Shown here: in pieces, positions 26,910 to 37,118 of the stretch
Position numbering within the stretch: the first letter of the stretch is position 1
Layout of the letters: each line of letters begins with the position of its first letter
DNA from: Streptomyces sp. JB150
Lineage (GTDB): Bacteria; Actinomycetota; Actinomycetes; Streptomycetales; Streptomycetaceae
Direction of reading: 5' to 3'
Assembly (NCBI RefSeq): GCF_011193355.1
Contig: NZ_CP049780.1
Location: 2,600,252-2,664,251 of the forward strand
DNA: 64,000 nucleotides
The notes under the pieces: generated by a model
The model's input: only the letters and a program-made list of their open reading frames with translations
What the model was told of the DNA's origin: nothing
Database searches by the model: none
Made by a program: the position numbers and the translations under genes

Positions 26910-27836
26910 CTAACGGCGGGAGGCGCCCCGGCCTCGCCGGTACAGCAGGGCACCGCCCGCGATCAGCACGGCACCGACACCCGAGGCGGCCAGGAGGACC
27001 ACGCCGCGGGTGCCGGTCTCCGGCAGGCTGGGCGGATGCTCGTGGCCGGGCGGCGGGGTGTGGGCCGGCGGGGGCGTGTGGGTGGGCGGCGGGGTGTGGG
27101 TGGGCGGCGGGGTGTGGGTGGGCGTAGGCGTGTGCGCAGGAGGCGGGGTGTGCGTGGGCGGCGGGGTGTGGGTGGGCGTAGGCGTGTGCGTAGGAGGCGG
27201 GGTGTGGGTGGGCGGCGGGGTGTGTGTAGGAGGCGGGGTGTGCGTGGGCGGAGGATTCTCGCCGTATCCCGGGGGCGTCTCCCCGTATCCGGCCGAAGGG
27301 TCCCTGTAACCCGAGGGCTTCTCGTCTCCGTGACTCGACGGCGTCTCCCCATAACCGCCGTTCGAGTCGTCCCCCGAGTCGTGGGCCGGGGGCGTCTCCC
27401 CGGTGTCCGCACCCGCGTCGGGCGAGCCCGCAGCCCTGTCATCAGCCGCGGGCTCGGTGGAAGGTGCCCCGTCGCTGCCGTGTCCGGACTCGTCATCGCC
27501 GCCGATGTCGCCGTACGCGTCCCCGGACAACGTGCCGGAAGCGGCCTCCCCGTACGAGCCCTCGGACGGCGCTTCCGAACCGACACCGCCGTACGACCCG
27601 TCGTGACCCGTGTGCCGGTCACCGTCGGCGGTGTCCGAGGCGCCGGCACAGGTGTCGTCGCAGGCGGTGTCCGGGACGACCGACGGGGCCTGGGCCTCCT
27701 TGCCCGCGACCACACCGGGCGCGCCCTTGGCGCCTACGCCCGCCGCCGAGTCGGCGAGGGCGTAACTACCGCACAAGGACAGAATTCCTGTCGCGGCGGC
27801 AGCCGCGACCACTCCCTTGCTCAGAATCTGTCGCAA
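26910..27836 (-). CDS. LPETG-anchored surface protein with PPPTHT stalk and chaplin-like N-terminus
   Basis: 308 residues from a TTG start (LRQILSKGVVAAAAATG), which aligns with the start of long chaplins. Signal about 1-28. The mature N-terminus SAAGVGAKGAPGVVAGK then QAPSVVPDTAC resembles a chaplin domain (PGV-x2-G-x3-Q-x-P), but the N-x-V-x-x-LNPAxGN core is gone; Cys59 and Cys63 remain. Then come acidic Gly/Ser-rich repeats (GGYGETPSSHG-like), a stalk of about twelve PPPTHT-type hexapeptides, LPETG at 271-275, a transmembrane helix and RRGRGASRR. Shine-Dalgarno GGAAG 9 nt before the TTG. No Met start nearby fits better. Probably a wall-anchored display protein. Confidence 0.75.
   Translation of the reverse strand: MRQILSKGVVAAAAATGILSLCGSYALADSAAGVGAKGAPGVVAGKEAQAPSVVPDTACDDTCAGASDTADGDRHTGHDGSYGGVGSEAPSEGSYGEAASGTLSGDAYGDIGGDDESGHGSDGAPSTEPAADDRAAGSPDAGADTGETPPAHDSGDDSNGGYGETPSSHGDEKPSGYRDPSAGYGETPPGYGENPPPTHTPPPTHTPPPTHTPPPTHTPTPTHTPPPTHTPPPAHTPTPTHTPPPTHTPPPTHTPPPAHTPPPGHEHPPSLPETGTRGVVLLAASGVGAVLIAGGALLYRRGRGASRR
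27040..27255. repeat. 18-bp tandem repeats coding PPPTHT hexapeptides
   Basis: About twelve direct 18-bp units of the type GTGTGGGTGGGCGGCGGG, read on the minus strand as PPPTHT with PTPTHT and PPPAHT variants. This is an in-frame coding minisatellite, expected to vary in copy number between strains. Confidence 0.9.
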
Positions 27837-28305
27837 TCTCGTTGTCTTCCTGCTTGGCGAAGTGGGAAACGCCGGCCTTGGAAAGGGAAGGGGCCGCCGA
27901 GACCGGGCGAGCACCATGACCGGCAGCTGCAGGACGAGGCATAGACATCCGGAGGGAGCAAGGAACGTGACTCATCGGGTTATTCACCCGAACGTATTGG
28001 CCGAATGGCCGTCAGAACCGCTACCCAGGGCGGGGGTCGAGGCGTCACAGCCTCGACTGCGACCCGGGTCGTCTTGGTCGGCCGTCGGCGTGTCGGCCGA
28101 GAAGAACGGAGGCCGCTCGGCGGCCACCGTGGTTGACGGACAGTCACCTCGCCGCCGAGGACACGGCCGTCCCGCCCCCTTCGCGTCCGCCTGTGTCCGC
28201 GACCGTGACGGAAGGGGGCCGGAACGGGCGTTGCGGGTGGCCTTGAGGGGAGGCACGGATGGGGGTCGGTCCGCCCGAGACGTAGGTGATCCTCCGCCGG
28301 ACCGG
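27837..28305. other. Intergenic region upstream of the LPETG gene
   Basis: About 470 bp with no supportable gene. It should carry the promoter of the leftward LPETG gene. A palindrome CGGGT-TATTC-ACCCG lies near 27975-27991. A hairpin with arms CGGTCCG (28267-28273) and CGGACCG (28298-28304) sits just beyond the ABC permease stop and is its likely terminator. Confidence 0.5.
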
Positions 28306-29169
28306 CTAGGAAACGATGTCCTTGCGGGCGAAGCCCCGGAAGGCCAGCGCGAAGAGCACCAGGGCGTACGTCACGGAGACGGCCGCGCCCTGGATCATGC
28401 CGGACCACTCGGGGCGGGGCTGGACGGCGTCCGCCCAGGCGAACTGCCAGTGGACGGGCAGGAAGTGCCGCCAGTCGCCGAGGGCGGTCACCGCGTCGAG
28501 GACGTTGCCGACGATGGTGAGGCCGACCGCGCCGCCGACGGCGCCCAGCGGGGCGTCGGTGCGGGTCGACAGCCAGAACGCGAGCCCGGCGGTGACCAGC
28601 TGGGACACGAAGACGTACGCCACGACCACCACGAGCCGCTGGGCGGCGGTGCCCGCGTCGAGCGAGCCGCCGGTGGGGATGGCCAGGGGCCCCCAGCCGT
28701 AGGCGGCGGTGCCGACGGCCAGCGCGACCACGGGCAGCAGCACCATCGCCGCCAGGCTCAGGCCGAGTCCGACGGCGAGCTTGGACCACAGCAGCCGGGC
28801 ACGTGGCACCGGGGCGGCGAGCAGGTAGCGCAGCGAGGACCAGTTGGCCTCCGAGGCGACCGTGTCGCCGCAGAACAGGGCGACCGGGACGACGAGCAGG
28901 AAGCCCGCCGAGACGAACAGGTTGACGGCGGCGAAGTTCGCGCCGGACGCGGTCGCGGTGTCCATCAGGGTGACGCGGTCGCCGCGGCCGTCCGGCTCGC
29001 CGCCCACGGCGAAGGCGACGGCCAGGACGAACGGCAGGGCTGCGAGGATGCCGAACATGACCATCGTGCGGCGGCGCTTGAGCTGGCGGACCAGCTCGAC
29101 GCGCAGGGGCAGGGTGCGGGCCGCGCGGTAGCCGGGGGCCACGTCGGCGAGCGTCGCGGGGCTGCTCAC
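28306..29169 (-). CDS. ABC-2-type transporter permease
   Basis: 287 residues with six hydrophobic segments: MVMFGILAALPFVLAVAFAV, FVSAGFLLVVPVALFCGDTV, LGLSLAAMVLLPVVALAVG, and three more. The cytoplasmic motif DTVASEANWSSLRYLLAAPV is typical of ABC-2 (DrrB/NatB-like) permeases. GTG start overlapping the stop of the upstream fusion gene by 4 bp. Together they form one exporter. Substrate unknown. Confidence 0.88.
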   Translation of the reverse strand: MSSPATLADVAPGYRAARTLPLRVELVRQLKRRRTMVMFGILAALPFVLAVAFAVGGEPDGRGDRVTLMDTATASGANFAAVNLFVSAGFLLVVPVALFCGDTVASEANWSSLRYLLAAPVPRARLLWSKLAVGLGLSLAAMVLLPVVALAVGTAAYGWGPLAIPTGGSLDAGTAAQRLVVVVAYVFVSQLVTAGLAFWLSTRTDAPLGAVGGAVGLTIVGNVLDAVTALGDWRHFLPVHWQFAWADAVQPRPEWSGMIQGAAVSVTYALVLFALAFRGFARKDIVS

Positions 29170-31820
29170 GCGGAGCCTCCGATCAGGGTGAGGAAGGCGT
29201 CCTCCAGGCGGCGGTGCGGGCCGACGGAGTGGACGGGCACCTCCAGGCGGACGAGTTCGGCGACGAGCCGGGTGGCGCTGCCGTCGGCGTCGAGGCGGAC
29301 CAGCAGCCCGTCGTCGGTGCGGACGGCGGAGGCGACGCCCTCCAGCGCGGCGACCTTCTCCACGACCGGTTCCTCCAAGGGCAGGGCGGTGCCGACGAGC
29401 AGGGTGTCGCCGGAGCCGGTGATTGCCCCGACGGGGCCCGCCTGGACGAGCCGGCCGCGGTCCATCACCACGAGGTGGGTGCAGGACTGCTCGACCTCCG
29501 CGAGGAGATGGCTGGAGACGATCACGGTGCGTCCGGCGGCGGCGTACCGGATCATCACCTCGCGCATCTCGCGGATCTGGGGCGGGTCGAGTCCGTTGGT
29601 CGGCTCGTCGAGGATGAGCAGGTCGGGCAGGCCGAGCATGGCCTGGGCGATGGCGAGGCGCTGGCGCATGCCCTGGGAGTAGGTGCGCACCGCGCGGGCC
29701 AGGGCCTCGCCGAGCCCGGCGATCTCCAGGGCCTCGTCGAGGTGGGCGTCCTCGGCGGGGCGGCCGGTGGCCTTCCAGTACAGCTCCAGGTTCTCCCGGC
29801 CGGACAGGTGCGGCAGGAAGCCCGCGCCCTCGACGAAGGCGCCGACGCGGGAGAGGACGGGGGCGCCGGGGCGGATGGCGTGTCCGAAGACGCGGATCTC
29901 GCCGTCGTCCGGGGTGATCAGGCCCATCAGCATGCGCAGGGTGGTGGTCTTGCCCGCGCCGTTGGGGCCGAGCAGGCCGAGGACCTGGCCCTTCTCCACG
30001 CGGAAGGAGAGGTCCTTGACCGCGTACCGGTCCGCCGACTTGGCGTACCGCTTGCTCAGGCCGGTGATCTGGAGGGGGACGTCCGCGAGCGCCGGGTCGG
30101 GCGGGGGGCTCGTGGTGCGGCGGCGGGCGGTGAGCAGCAGGGCGGCGGCGATCAGCGCGCCGGTCGGCGGCAGCCACCACACCCAGGACGGCAGCGGGGC
30201 GGCGGCCGTGGTGACGCCGGGGGCGGTCGGCACCGTCAGGTCGCCCTTCAGGGAGACCCTGTACGTCGCCGGGGCGGCCGGGGAGGCGTAGCCGAGGTCG
30301 GTGGCGGCGAGCACCAGGCTCAGCCGGTGGCCCCGCTCCACCTCGTGGTCGATCGCCGGGAGGGTGAGGGTGACGTCCTTGCCGGACCGGGCGTCCTCGA
30401 CGCGCACCGGTGACACGAGCTGGGCGGGCAGCACCTGCTGCCGGCCGTCGGGGCCGACGTCGTACAGCTTGGCGAAGAGGACGGCGTCCTCGCTGGTGGA
30501 TTCGACGTGGACGGTGGCCGTCGGGGAGCCGGTGATCCGCAGGTCGTCACCGAGCGGCGCGGAGCCGAAGCGGGCGTGCTGGCCGGGGAAGTCCAGTGAG
30601 ACGCCGACGCCGAGCGAGGACAGCTGGGCGAGGCCGCCGCCGGCGCCGAGGCCGGGCAGGGCGGAGACGGCGGGCGGGTTCGCGCCGGGCGGGTTGGCGA
30701 AGGCCTGCTCGCGTCCGGTGAGCGTGACGGACGTGCCGCCGCTGGCCAGGCCCGGGTAGCGGTCGGCGCTCGCGCCGCGCAACTGGGCCTCGCCGTCGGT
30801 GGAGTCGACGCCTCCGGTGCGGGTGACGCGGAAGGCGGGGCCGGTGCCAGCGCTCTTGTCGCCCTTCAGATAGCGGTCGAACCAGGCGGTGACGCGGGCC
30901 TGGACGCGGTCGGTCTCCAGGTCGCCGCCGTCGTGGCCGCCCGCGATCCAGTCGACGGCGACGGGGGCGCCGTTCGCGCGGATCGCCCGCGCGGCGGCGT
31001 CGGCCTGGCCGAGTGGGAAGAGGGAGTCGGTCTGGCCCTGGACGAGGAGGGTGGGCACCTTGACGCGGTCGCCGACGGCGGACGGTGAGCGTTCCTCCAG
31101 CAGGGCGCGGGCCTTCGCGTCCGGGACGCCGGTCTCGGCGACCCGCTCGTACATCCGGCAGATCGCCGTCTCGAACGCCCGGCAGCCGCCGCCGGTGGTG
31201 ACGAAGACGCCCGCCCACAGCTTCTTGAAGACGCCGTCCGGGAACAGCGCGTCCGCCAGGTTCCAGTAGGTGACCGCGGGGGCGATGGCGTCCACGCGCG
31301 GGTCGTGCCCGGCGGCCAGCAGGGAGACCGCGCCGCCGTAGGAGCCGCCGGCCATGCCGACGCGCGGGTCGCCCGCCTTGTCGAGCCGGACCTGCGGCTG
31401 CCGCGCCAGCCAGTCGAGGAGCTTCGAGACGTCGGCGACCTCGCCGTCCGGGTCGTTCAGCCCGATCTTCCCGGTGGACCTGCCGAAGCCGCGCGCCGAC
31501 CAGGTCAGCACCGCGTACCCGTCGCGCGCCAGCTTCTCCGCCTGCTGCCGGACGTCGTTCTTGCTGCCGCCGAAGCCGTGCGCGAGGAGCACGGCGGGGC
31601 GGCGGCCGTCGTCGCCGGCGGTGAAGTACGAGGTGTCCAGGCGCACCCCGTCGCCGACGTCCATGACCCGGTCGGCGCGGTGCACCGCGGGCGGGTCGTC
31701 GGAGGCGACGGCCGTCCAGGTGCCGGCACAGGCGAGGACGGCGACGGCCGCGCCGGCGGCGAGCAGCCGCCTCGGCCCCCGCGACCGGGCCCCGCGTATT
31801 CCGGGCAGTCGAAGATCCAT
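29166..31820 (-). CDS. Fusion: exported alpha/beta hydrolase (S15/X-Pro type) plus ABC transporter ATPase
   Basis: 884 residues in one frame. Residues 1-40 are a signal/anchor. About 45-530: an X-Pro dipeptidyl-peptidase-like alpha/beta hydrolase with nucleophile Ser160 in GGSYGG, Asp265 (QTDSLF) and His296 (GGHDGG), plus the C-terminal jelly-roll. A transmembrane helix (WWLPPTGALIAAALLL) lies near 548-564. Then a complete ABC ATPase: Walker A GPNGAGKT at 618-625, signature YSQGMRQR, Walker B LLILDEPT. The topology places the hydrolase outside and the ATPase inside. It is coupled to the ABC-2 permease downstream. A combined exporter and processing or detoxifying enzyme is inferred. Confidence 0.85.
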   Translation of the reverse strand: MDLRLPGIRGARSRGPRRLLAAGAAVAVLACAGTWTAVASDDPPAVHRADRVMDVGDGVRLDTSYFTAGDDGRRPAVLLAHGFGGSKNDVRQQAEKLARDGYAVLTWSARGFGRSTGKIGLNDPDGEVADVSKLLDWLARQPQVRLDKAGDPRVGMAGGSYGGAVSLLAAGHDPRVDAIAPAVTYWNLADALFPDGVFKKLWAGVFVTTGGGCRAFETAICRMYERVAETGVPDAKARALLEERSPSAVGDRVKVPTLLVQGQTDSLFPLGQADAAARAIRANGAPVAVDWIAGGHDGGDLETDRVQARVTAWFDRYLKGDKSAGTGPAFRVTRTGGVDSTDGEAQLRGASADRYPGLASGGTSVTLTGREQAFANPPGANPPAVSALPGLGAGGGLAQLSSLGVGVSLDFPGQHARFGSAPLGDDLRITGSPTATVHVESTSEDAVLFAKLYDVGPDGRQQVLPAQLVSPVRVEDARSGKDVTLTLPAIDHEVERGHRLSLVLAATDLGYASPAAPATYRVSLKGDLTVPTAPGVTTAAAPLPSWVWWLPPTGALIAAALLLTARRRTTSPPPDPALADVPLQITGLSKRYAKSADRYAVKDLSFRVEKGQVLGLLGPNGAGKTTTLRMLMGLITPDDGEIRVFGHAIRPGAPVLSRVGAFVEGAGFLPHLSGRENLELYWKATGRPAEDAHLDEALEIAGLGEALARAVRTYSQGMRQRLAIAQAMLGLPDLLILDEPTNGLDPPQIREMREVMIRYAAAGRTVIVSSHLLAEVEQSCTHLVVMDRGRLVQAGPVGAITGSGDTLLVGTALPLEEPVVEKVAALEGVASAVRTDDGLLVRLDADGSATRLVAELVRLEVPVHSVGPHRRLEDAFLTLIGGSA

Positions 31821-31996
31821 GCGTCCACGGTACGGGGCCCACCTGTCGGTGGCAGACAGCTTGTGGACGGAGGCCCGCCCCCTCCTCGGGGAGTACGTCG
31901 CGAGGGGCGCGTACCGCACCCGTCGTACGGACGGCTGTCAGTGCGGCCCGCTAGAGTCGCGCTCGTCAATGACACACGGCTTTGGGGTGGGAACAC

Positions 31997-32842
31997 ATGA
32001 ACGTTCGGCACACCGCTGCCTGGGTGGGGGTCACCGCGGCGGCACTGCTGGCGACGACCGCCTGTGGTGCGGACTCGACGAAGACGGCGGCCGAGGCGGC
32101 GCAGAACGCGGACCAGATCCTGGCGGCGCTCACCCGCGCCACCGACCGGACCGAGGAGCTGGGCTCGGCGCGGATCGAGACGACGACCGAGCTGGACGCG
32201 ACGGGCGGCGAGCCGATCGCGATGGACGGCACGTACTCGTGGGGTGACGGCCCGGCGATGGACGTCGAGATGGACACCGCCGCGGCGCAGATGACCGCCC
32301 TCCAGGACGACGCGACGACGCGGGTCATCATGGTCGACGGCGCCTACTACTACGACATCGATCCCCAGCCCAGCGGTCCGCTGCGGGGCAAGGAGTGGAT
32401 GCGGATCGACGTCTCGGCGGTGCTGGGCGACGCGGGCGTCGAGAACATGGCGGCCACCGCGGACCCGACGGCGACGCTGCGCTACATGACCGCCGCGACG
32501 CAGGTGAAGGACCTCGGCGAGGAGACGGTCCTCGGCAAGAAGACCACTCACTACCGGGGCAGCGTGGGCGCGGACCACATCAACAAGTCCAAGCTCACCG
32601 AGGCGGAGAAGAAGGCCGCCCTCGCCGCATTGAAGGCGGACGGCGGGAAGCTGACGGCGGACATCTGGGTCGACGGCGACGACCTGCCCGTGCGCATCTC
32701 GCAGACCGGTGCCGGCATGACCGTGACCATGGACTTCGTGAAGTTCGGGGGCACCGAGCGGATCACGGCGCCGCCCGCCGCCGAGACCGGCGACCTCACC
32801 GAGCAGGTCAGGGAGCAGCGGGACTCGGCGATCGGCCAGTGA
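31997..32842 (+). CDS. Lipoprotein, LppX/LprG-like or unknown
   Basis: 281 residues from [11 protein letters not shown]. The signal ends in LLATTAC-G, a loose lipobox with Cys25-type lipidation site. The mature part is a single beta-rich domain with [17 protein letters not shown] and [13 protein letters not shown]; this pattern recalls the LolA/LppX-like lipid-binding sheet seen in actinobacterial lipoproteins, but similarity is weak by eye. Shine-Dalgarno GGTGGGA before the ATG. Divergent from the hydrolase-ABC gene across a 176-bp gap. Confidence 0.75.
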   Translation: MNVRHTAAWVGVTAAALLATTACGADSTKTAAEAAQNADQILAALTRATDRTEELGSARIETTTELDATGGEPIAMDGTYSWGDGPAMDVEMDTAAAQMTALQDDATTRVIMVDGAYYYDIDPQPSGPLRGKEWMRIDVSAVLGDAGVENMAATADPTATLRYMTAATQVKDLGEETVLGKKTTHYRGSVGADHINKSKLTEAEKKAALAALKADGGKLTADIWVDGDDLPVRISQTGAGMTVTMDFVKFGGTERITAPPAAETGDLTEQVREQRDSAIGQ

Positions 32843-32846
32843 CACA

Positions 32847-32891
32847 CCGGTGCCCCGGTCCGCCGTGTCGCGCGGCGGGCCGGGGCACCGG
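32847..32891. terminator. Terminator between lipoprotein gene and inositol operon
   Basis: 12-bp arms CCGGTGCCCCGG / CCGGGGCACCGG with a further inner CCGCCG/CGGCGG stem, between convergent genes. Confidence 0.85.
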
Positions 32892-32897
32892 GCCGGC

Positions 32898-34400
<1,503 letters not shown>

Positions 34401-34414
34401 GCCCGGTTACTCCT

Positions 34415-36292
34415 TCACAGATGGCGGCGTCGCGTCGAGACGTGCCGTTCGTACAGCTCACGTGCCTTGACCGCGGACGGCCGGGTCGCGGTCTCGGCCA
34501 CAGGTACATCCCACCAGGCCTGCGCCTCGGGCGCGCCCGACACTGTGTCTGCCGTTTCGGTCTCCACGTAGACACATGTGGGAGTGTCGGCGGCCCGCGC
34601 CTCCGCGAGGGCGGTGCGCAGGTCACGGACGGTGCGGGCGCGCAGCACCCGCATGCCGAGGGACTCGGCGTTGGCGGCGAGATCGACCGGGAGCGGGGCC
34701 CCGGTGTAGGTGCCGTCGCCGGCCGGGAAGCGGTAGGCGGTGCCGAACCGCTCGGCGCCGACGGACTCGGAGAGCCCGCCGATGGAGGCGTAGCCGTGGT
34801 TCTGCACCAGCAGGACCTTGATCGCGACGCCCTCCTGCACGGCGGTCACGATCTCCGTCGGCATCATCAGATACGTGCCGTCGCCGACCAGCGCCCACAC
34901 CGGCCGGTCCGGCGCGGCGAGCTTCACCCCGATCGCGGCGGGGATCTCGTAACCCATGCAGGAGTAGCCGTACTCCAGGTGGTACTGGTCGTGCGACCGG
35001 GCCCGCCAGAGTTTGTGCAGGTCGCCGGGGAGGGACCCGGCCGCGTTGATGATGACGTCCCGTTCGTCGACGAGGGCGTCGAGCGCGCCGAGCACCTGGG
35101 TCTGGGTGGGCCGGGCGTCCGGGTCGTGGGCGGCGTAGGCGGAGTCGACGCGCTGCTCCCAGCGCTCCTTGGCCTCGGTGTAACCGGCCCGGTAGGCGTC
35201 GGTGACGCGGTGGCCGTGCAGCCGCAGCGCGTCCGTCAGCTCGGTCAGGCCGCTGCGGGCGTCGGCGACCAGCGCCAGGCCGGCCATCTTGTGGCCGTCG
35301 AGGGGCGCGATGTTCAGGTTGACGAAGCGGACGTTCTCCCCGGCGAAGAGGGTGTTCGACGCGGTGGTGAAGTCGGTCCAGCGGGTGCCGACGCCGATCA
35401 CCAGGTCGGCGGCGCGGGCCAGCTCGTCGGCGGTGGCGGTGCCGGTGTGGCCGATGCCGCCGACGTCCTGCGGATGGTCGTGGGGCAGGGAGCCCTTGCC
35501 CGCCTGGGTGGAGGCGACGGGGATGCCGGTGGTCTCGGCGAACTCGGCGAGGGCGGCCTCGGCGCGGCTGTGGTGGACGCCGCCGCCCGCGACGATCAGC
35601 GGCCGGTGCGCGCCGCGGATCACCCGTACGGCCTCCGCCAGCTCGGTCGGGTCGGCGCCGGGCCGGCGTACCACCCAGGTGCGGTCGGCGAAGAACTCCT
35701 CCGGCCAGTCGTACGCCTCGGCCTGCACGTCCTGCGGCAGGCCGAGGGTGACGGCGCCGGTCTCGACGGGGTCGGTGAGCACCCGCACGGCCTGCAGGGC
35801 GGCCGGGATCAGGGCTTCGGGGCGGGTGATCCGGTCGAAGTAGCGGGACACCGGGCGCAGGGTGTCGTTGACGGACACGTCGCCGGCGTACGGCACTTCG
35901 AGCTGCTGGAGGACCGGGTCGGCGGGGCGGGCGGCGAAGACGTCGCCGGGCAGGAGCAGGACCGGCAGGTGGTTGATGGTGGCGAGGGCGGCGCCGGTGA
36001 CCAGGTTGGTGGCGCCGGGGCCGATGGAGGTCGTGACGGCGTGCGTGGACAGGCGGCCCGACTGCCGTGCGTAGCCGACCGCCGCGTGCACCATGGCCTG
36101 TTCGTTGCGGCCCTGGTGGTACGGCATGACGTCGGCGTACTCGACGAGCGCCTGGCCGATCCCGGCGACGTTGCCGTGGCCGAAGATCCCCCAGGTCGCG
36201 CCGATCAGCCGGCGCCGCTCGCCGTCGCGTTCGGTGTACTGGGCGGCGAGGAAGCGGACGAGTGCCTGGGCGACGGTGAGCCGGACGGTCAT
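34415..36292 (-). CDS. iolD: 3D-(3,5/4)-trihydroxycyclohexane-1,2-dione hydrolase IolD
   Basis: 625 residues, ThDP-dependent enzyme that opens the inositol-derived diketone ring to 5-deoxy-glucuronate. Three ThDP-family domains: N-terminal pyrimidine-binding domain with the Glu in VEYADVMPYHQGRNEQAM, a central FAD-like domain, and the C-terminal PP domain with GDGTYLMM-type diphosphate motif and downstream Asn (QNHGYASIGGL). Start chosen at MTVRLTVAQALVRFL; its ATG overlaps the iolB stop by 4 bp. Confidence 0.94.
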   Translation of the reverse strand: MTVRLTVAQALVRFLAAQYTERDGERRRLIGATWGIFGHGNVAGIGQALVEYADVMPYHQGRNEQAMVHAAVGYARQSGRLSTHAVTTSIGPGATNLVTGAALATINHLPVLLLPGDVFAARPADPVLQQLEVPYAGDVSVNDTLRPVSRYFDRITRPEALIPAALQAVRVLTDPVETGAVTLGLPQDVQAEAYDWPEEFFADRTWVVRRPGADPTELAEAVRVIRGAHRPLIVAGGGVHHSRAEAALAEFAETTGIPVASTQAGKGSLPHDHPQDVGGIGHTGTATADELARAADLVIGVGTRWTDFTTASNTLFAGENVRFVNLNIAPLDGHKMAGLALVADARSGLTELTDALRLHGHRVTDAYRAGYTEAKERWEQRVDSAYAAHDPDARPTQTQVLGALDALVDERDVIINAAGSLPGDLHKLWRARSHDQYHLEYGYSCMGYEIPAAIGVKLAAPDRPVWALVGDGTYLMMPTEIVTAVQEGVAIKVLLVQNHGYASIGGLSESVGAERFGTAYRFPAGDGTYTGAPLPVDLAANAESLGMRVLRARTVRDLRTALAEARAADTPTCVYVETETADTVSGAPEAQAWWDVPVAETATRPSAVKARELYERHVSTRRRHL

Positions 36293-37110
36293 CGGTAGCC
36301 CCCTGTGCTTTCTGTGTGGTCCGGGTGGAAGCAGATCCGCCACTCCCGGGTCTCGCCCGGGCCGGCCATGACGTTCAGGTAGTACATGTCGTGGCCGGGC
36401 TGGGCGACGGACGGGCCGTGCCAGCCGTCCGGCACGAGGACGGTGTCGCCGGAGCGGACCTCGGCGAGCACGTCGGCGCCGCCCTCGCGGGAGGGGAACA
36501 CCCGCTGGTAGCCGAAGCCGTGCGGGCCGGCGATCTCGAAGTAGTAGATCTCCTCCAGCTGCGACTCCTCGCCGGGCCGGTGCTCGTCGTGCTTGTGCGG
36601 CGGGTACGACGACCAGTTGCCGCCCGGTGTGATCACCTCGACGGCGATGAGCCTGTCGCAGTCGAAGGCGTCGGCGGAGGCGAAGTTGCGCACGGTGCGG
36701 GCGCAGGTGCCGCTGCCGCGCTGCTCGACGGGGACCTCCGGCGCGGGGCCGTAGCGGGCGGGGAGTCGTCGCTCGCACTTCGCTCCTGCCAGGGCGAAGC
36801 GGCCTCCCGCGCCGGAGGCGATCTGTGCCCGGGTGTCCCGGGGGACGTACGCGAAGTCCGTGACGGACGCGAACACGTCCTGGCGGCCCAGGAGTTGGAA
36901 CACCTGGTCGTCGACCTGCACCGTACAGCCACCGCTGAGGGGCAGCACGATCCACTCGCTGTCCCCGGCGAGCAGGGTGTGGCCGCCGCCGGGCGGGAGT
37001 TCGACGACGCGCAGGCTGCTGTAGGTCCAGCCGGCCCGCTTCGGGTCGATGGCGAGGATGTGGTGCGCGTCCGCGGTCGTGCCCTTGGGCAGGTACAGCT
37101 CGTCGTTCAT
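36289..37110 (-). CDS. iolB: 5-deoxy-glucuronate isomerase IolB
   Basis: 273 residues, bicupin. It isomerises 5-deoxy-D-glucuronate to 2-deoxy-5-keto-D-gluconate. Seen: MNDELYLPKGTTADAHH at the N-terminus; metal-binding cupin motif GGNWSSYPPHKHDEH with conserved His and Glu (EEIYYFEI), and the second-cupin tail PDGWHGPSVAQPGHDMYYLNV. Its stop overlaps the iolD start; 8 bp separate it from the upstream aldolase-like gene. Confidence 0.95.
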   Translation of the reverse strand: MNDELYLPKGTTADAHHILAIDPKRAGWTYSSLRVVELPPGGGHTLLAGDSEWIVLPLSGGCTVQVDDQVFQLLGRQDVFASVTDFAYVPRDTRAQIASGAGGRFALAGAKCERRLPARYGPAPEVPVEQRGSGTCARTVRNFASADAFDCDRLIAVEVITPGGNWSSYPPHKHDEHRPGEESQLEEIYYFEIAGPHGFGYQRVFPSREGGADVLAEVRSGDTVLVPDGWHGPSVAQPGHDMYYLNVMAGPGETREWRICFHPDHTESTGGYR

Positions 37111-37118
37111 GCGGGCCC

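Noticed and set aside
27040..27255. Regular 18-bp repeats resembling a short array
   Set aside because: Units are contiguous, without unique spacers, and in frame within a coding region, so not a CRISPR array.
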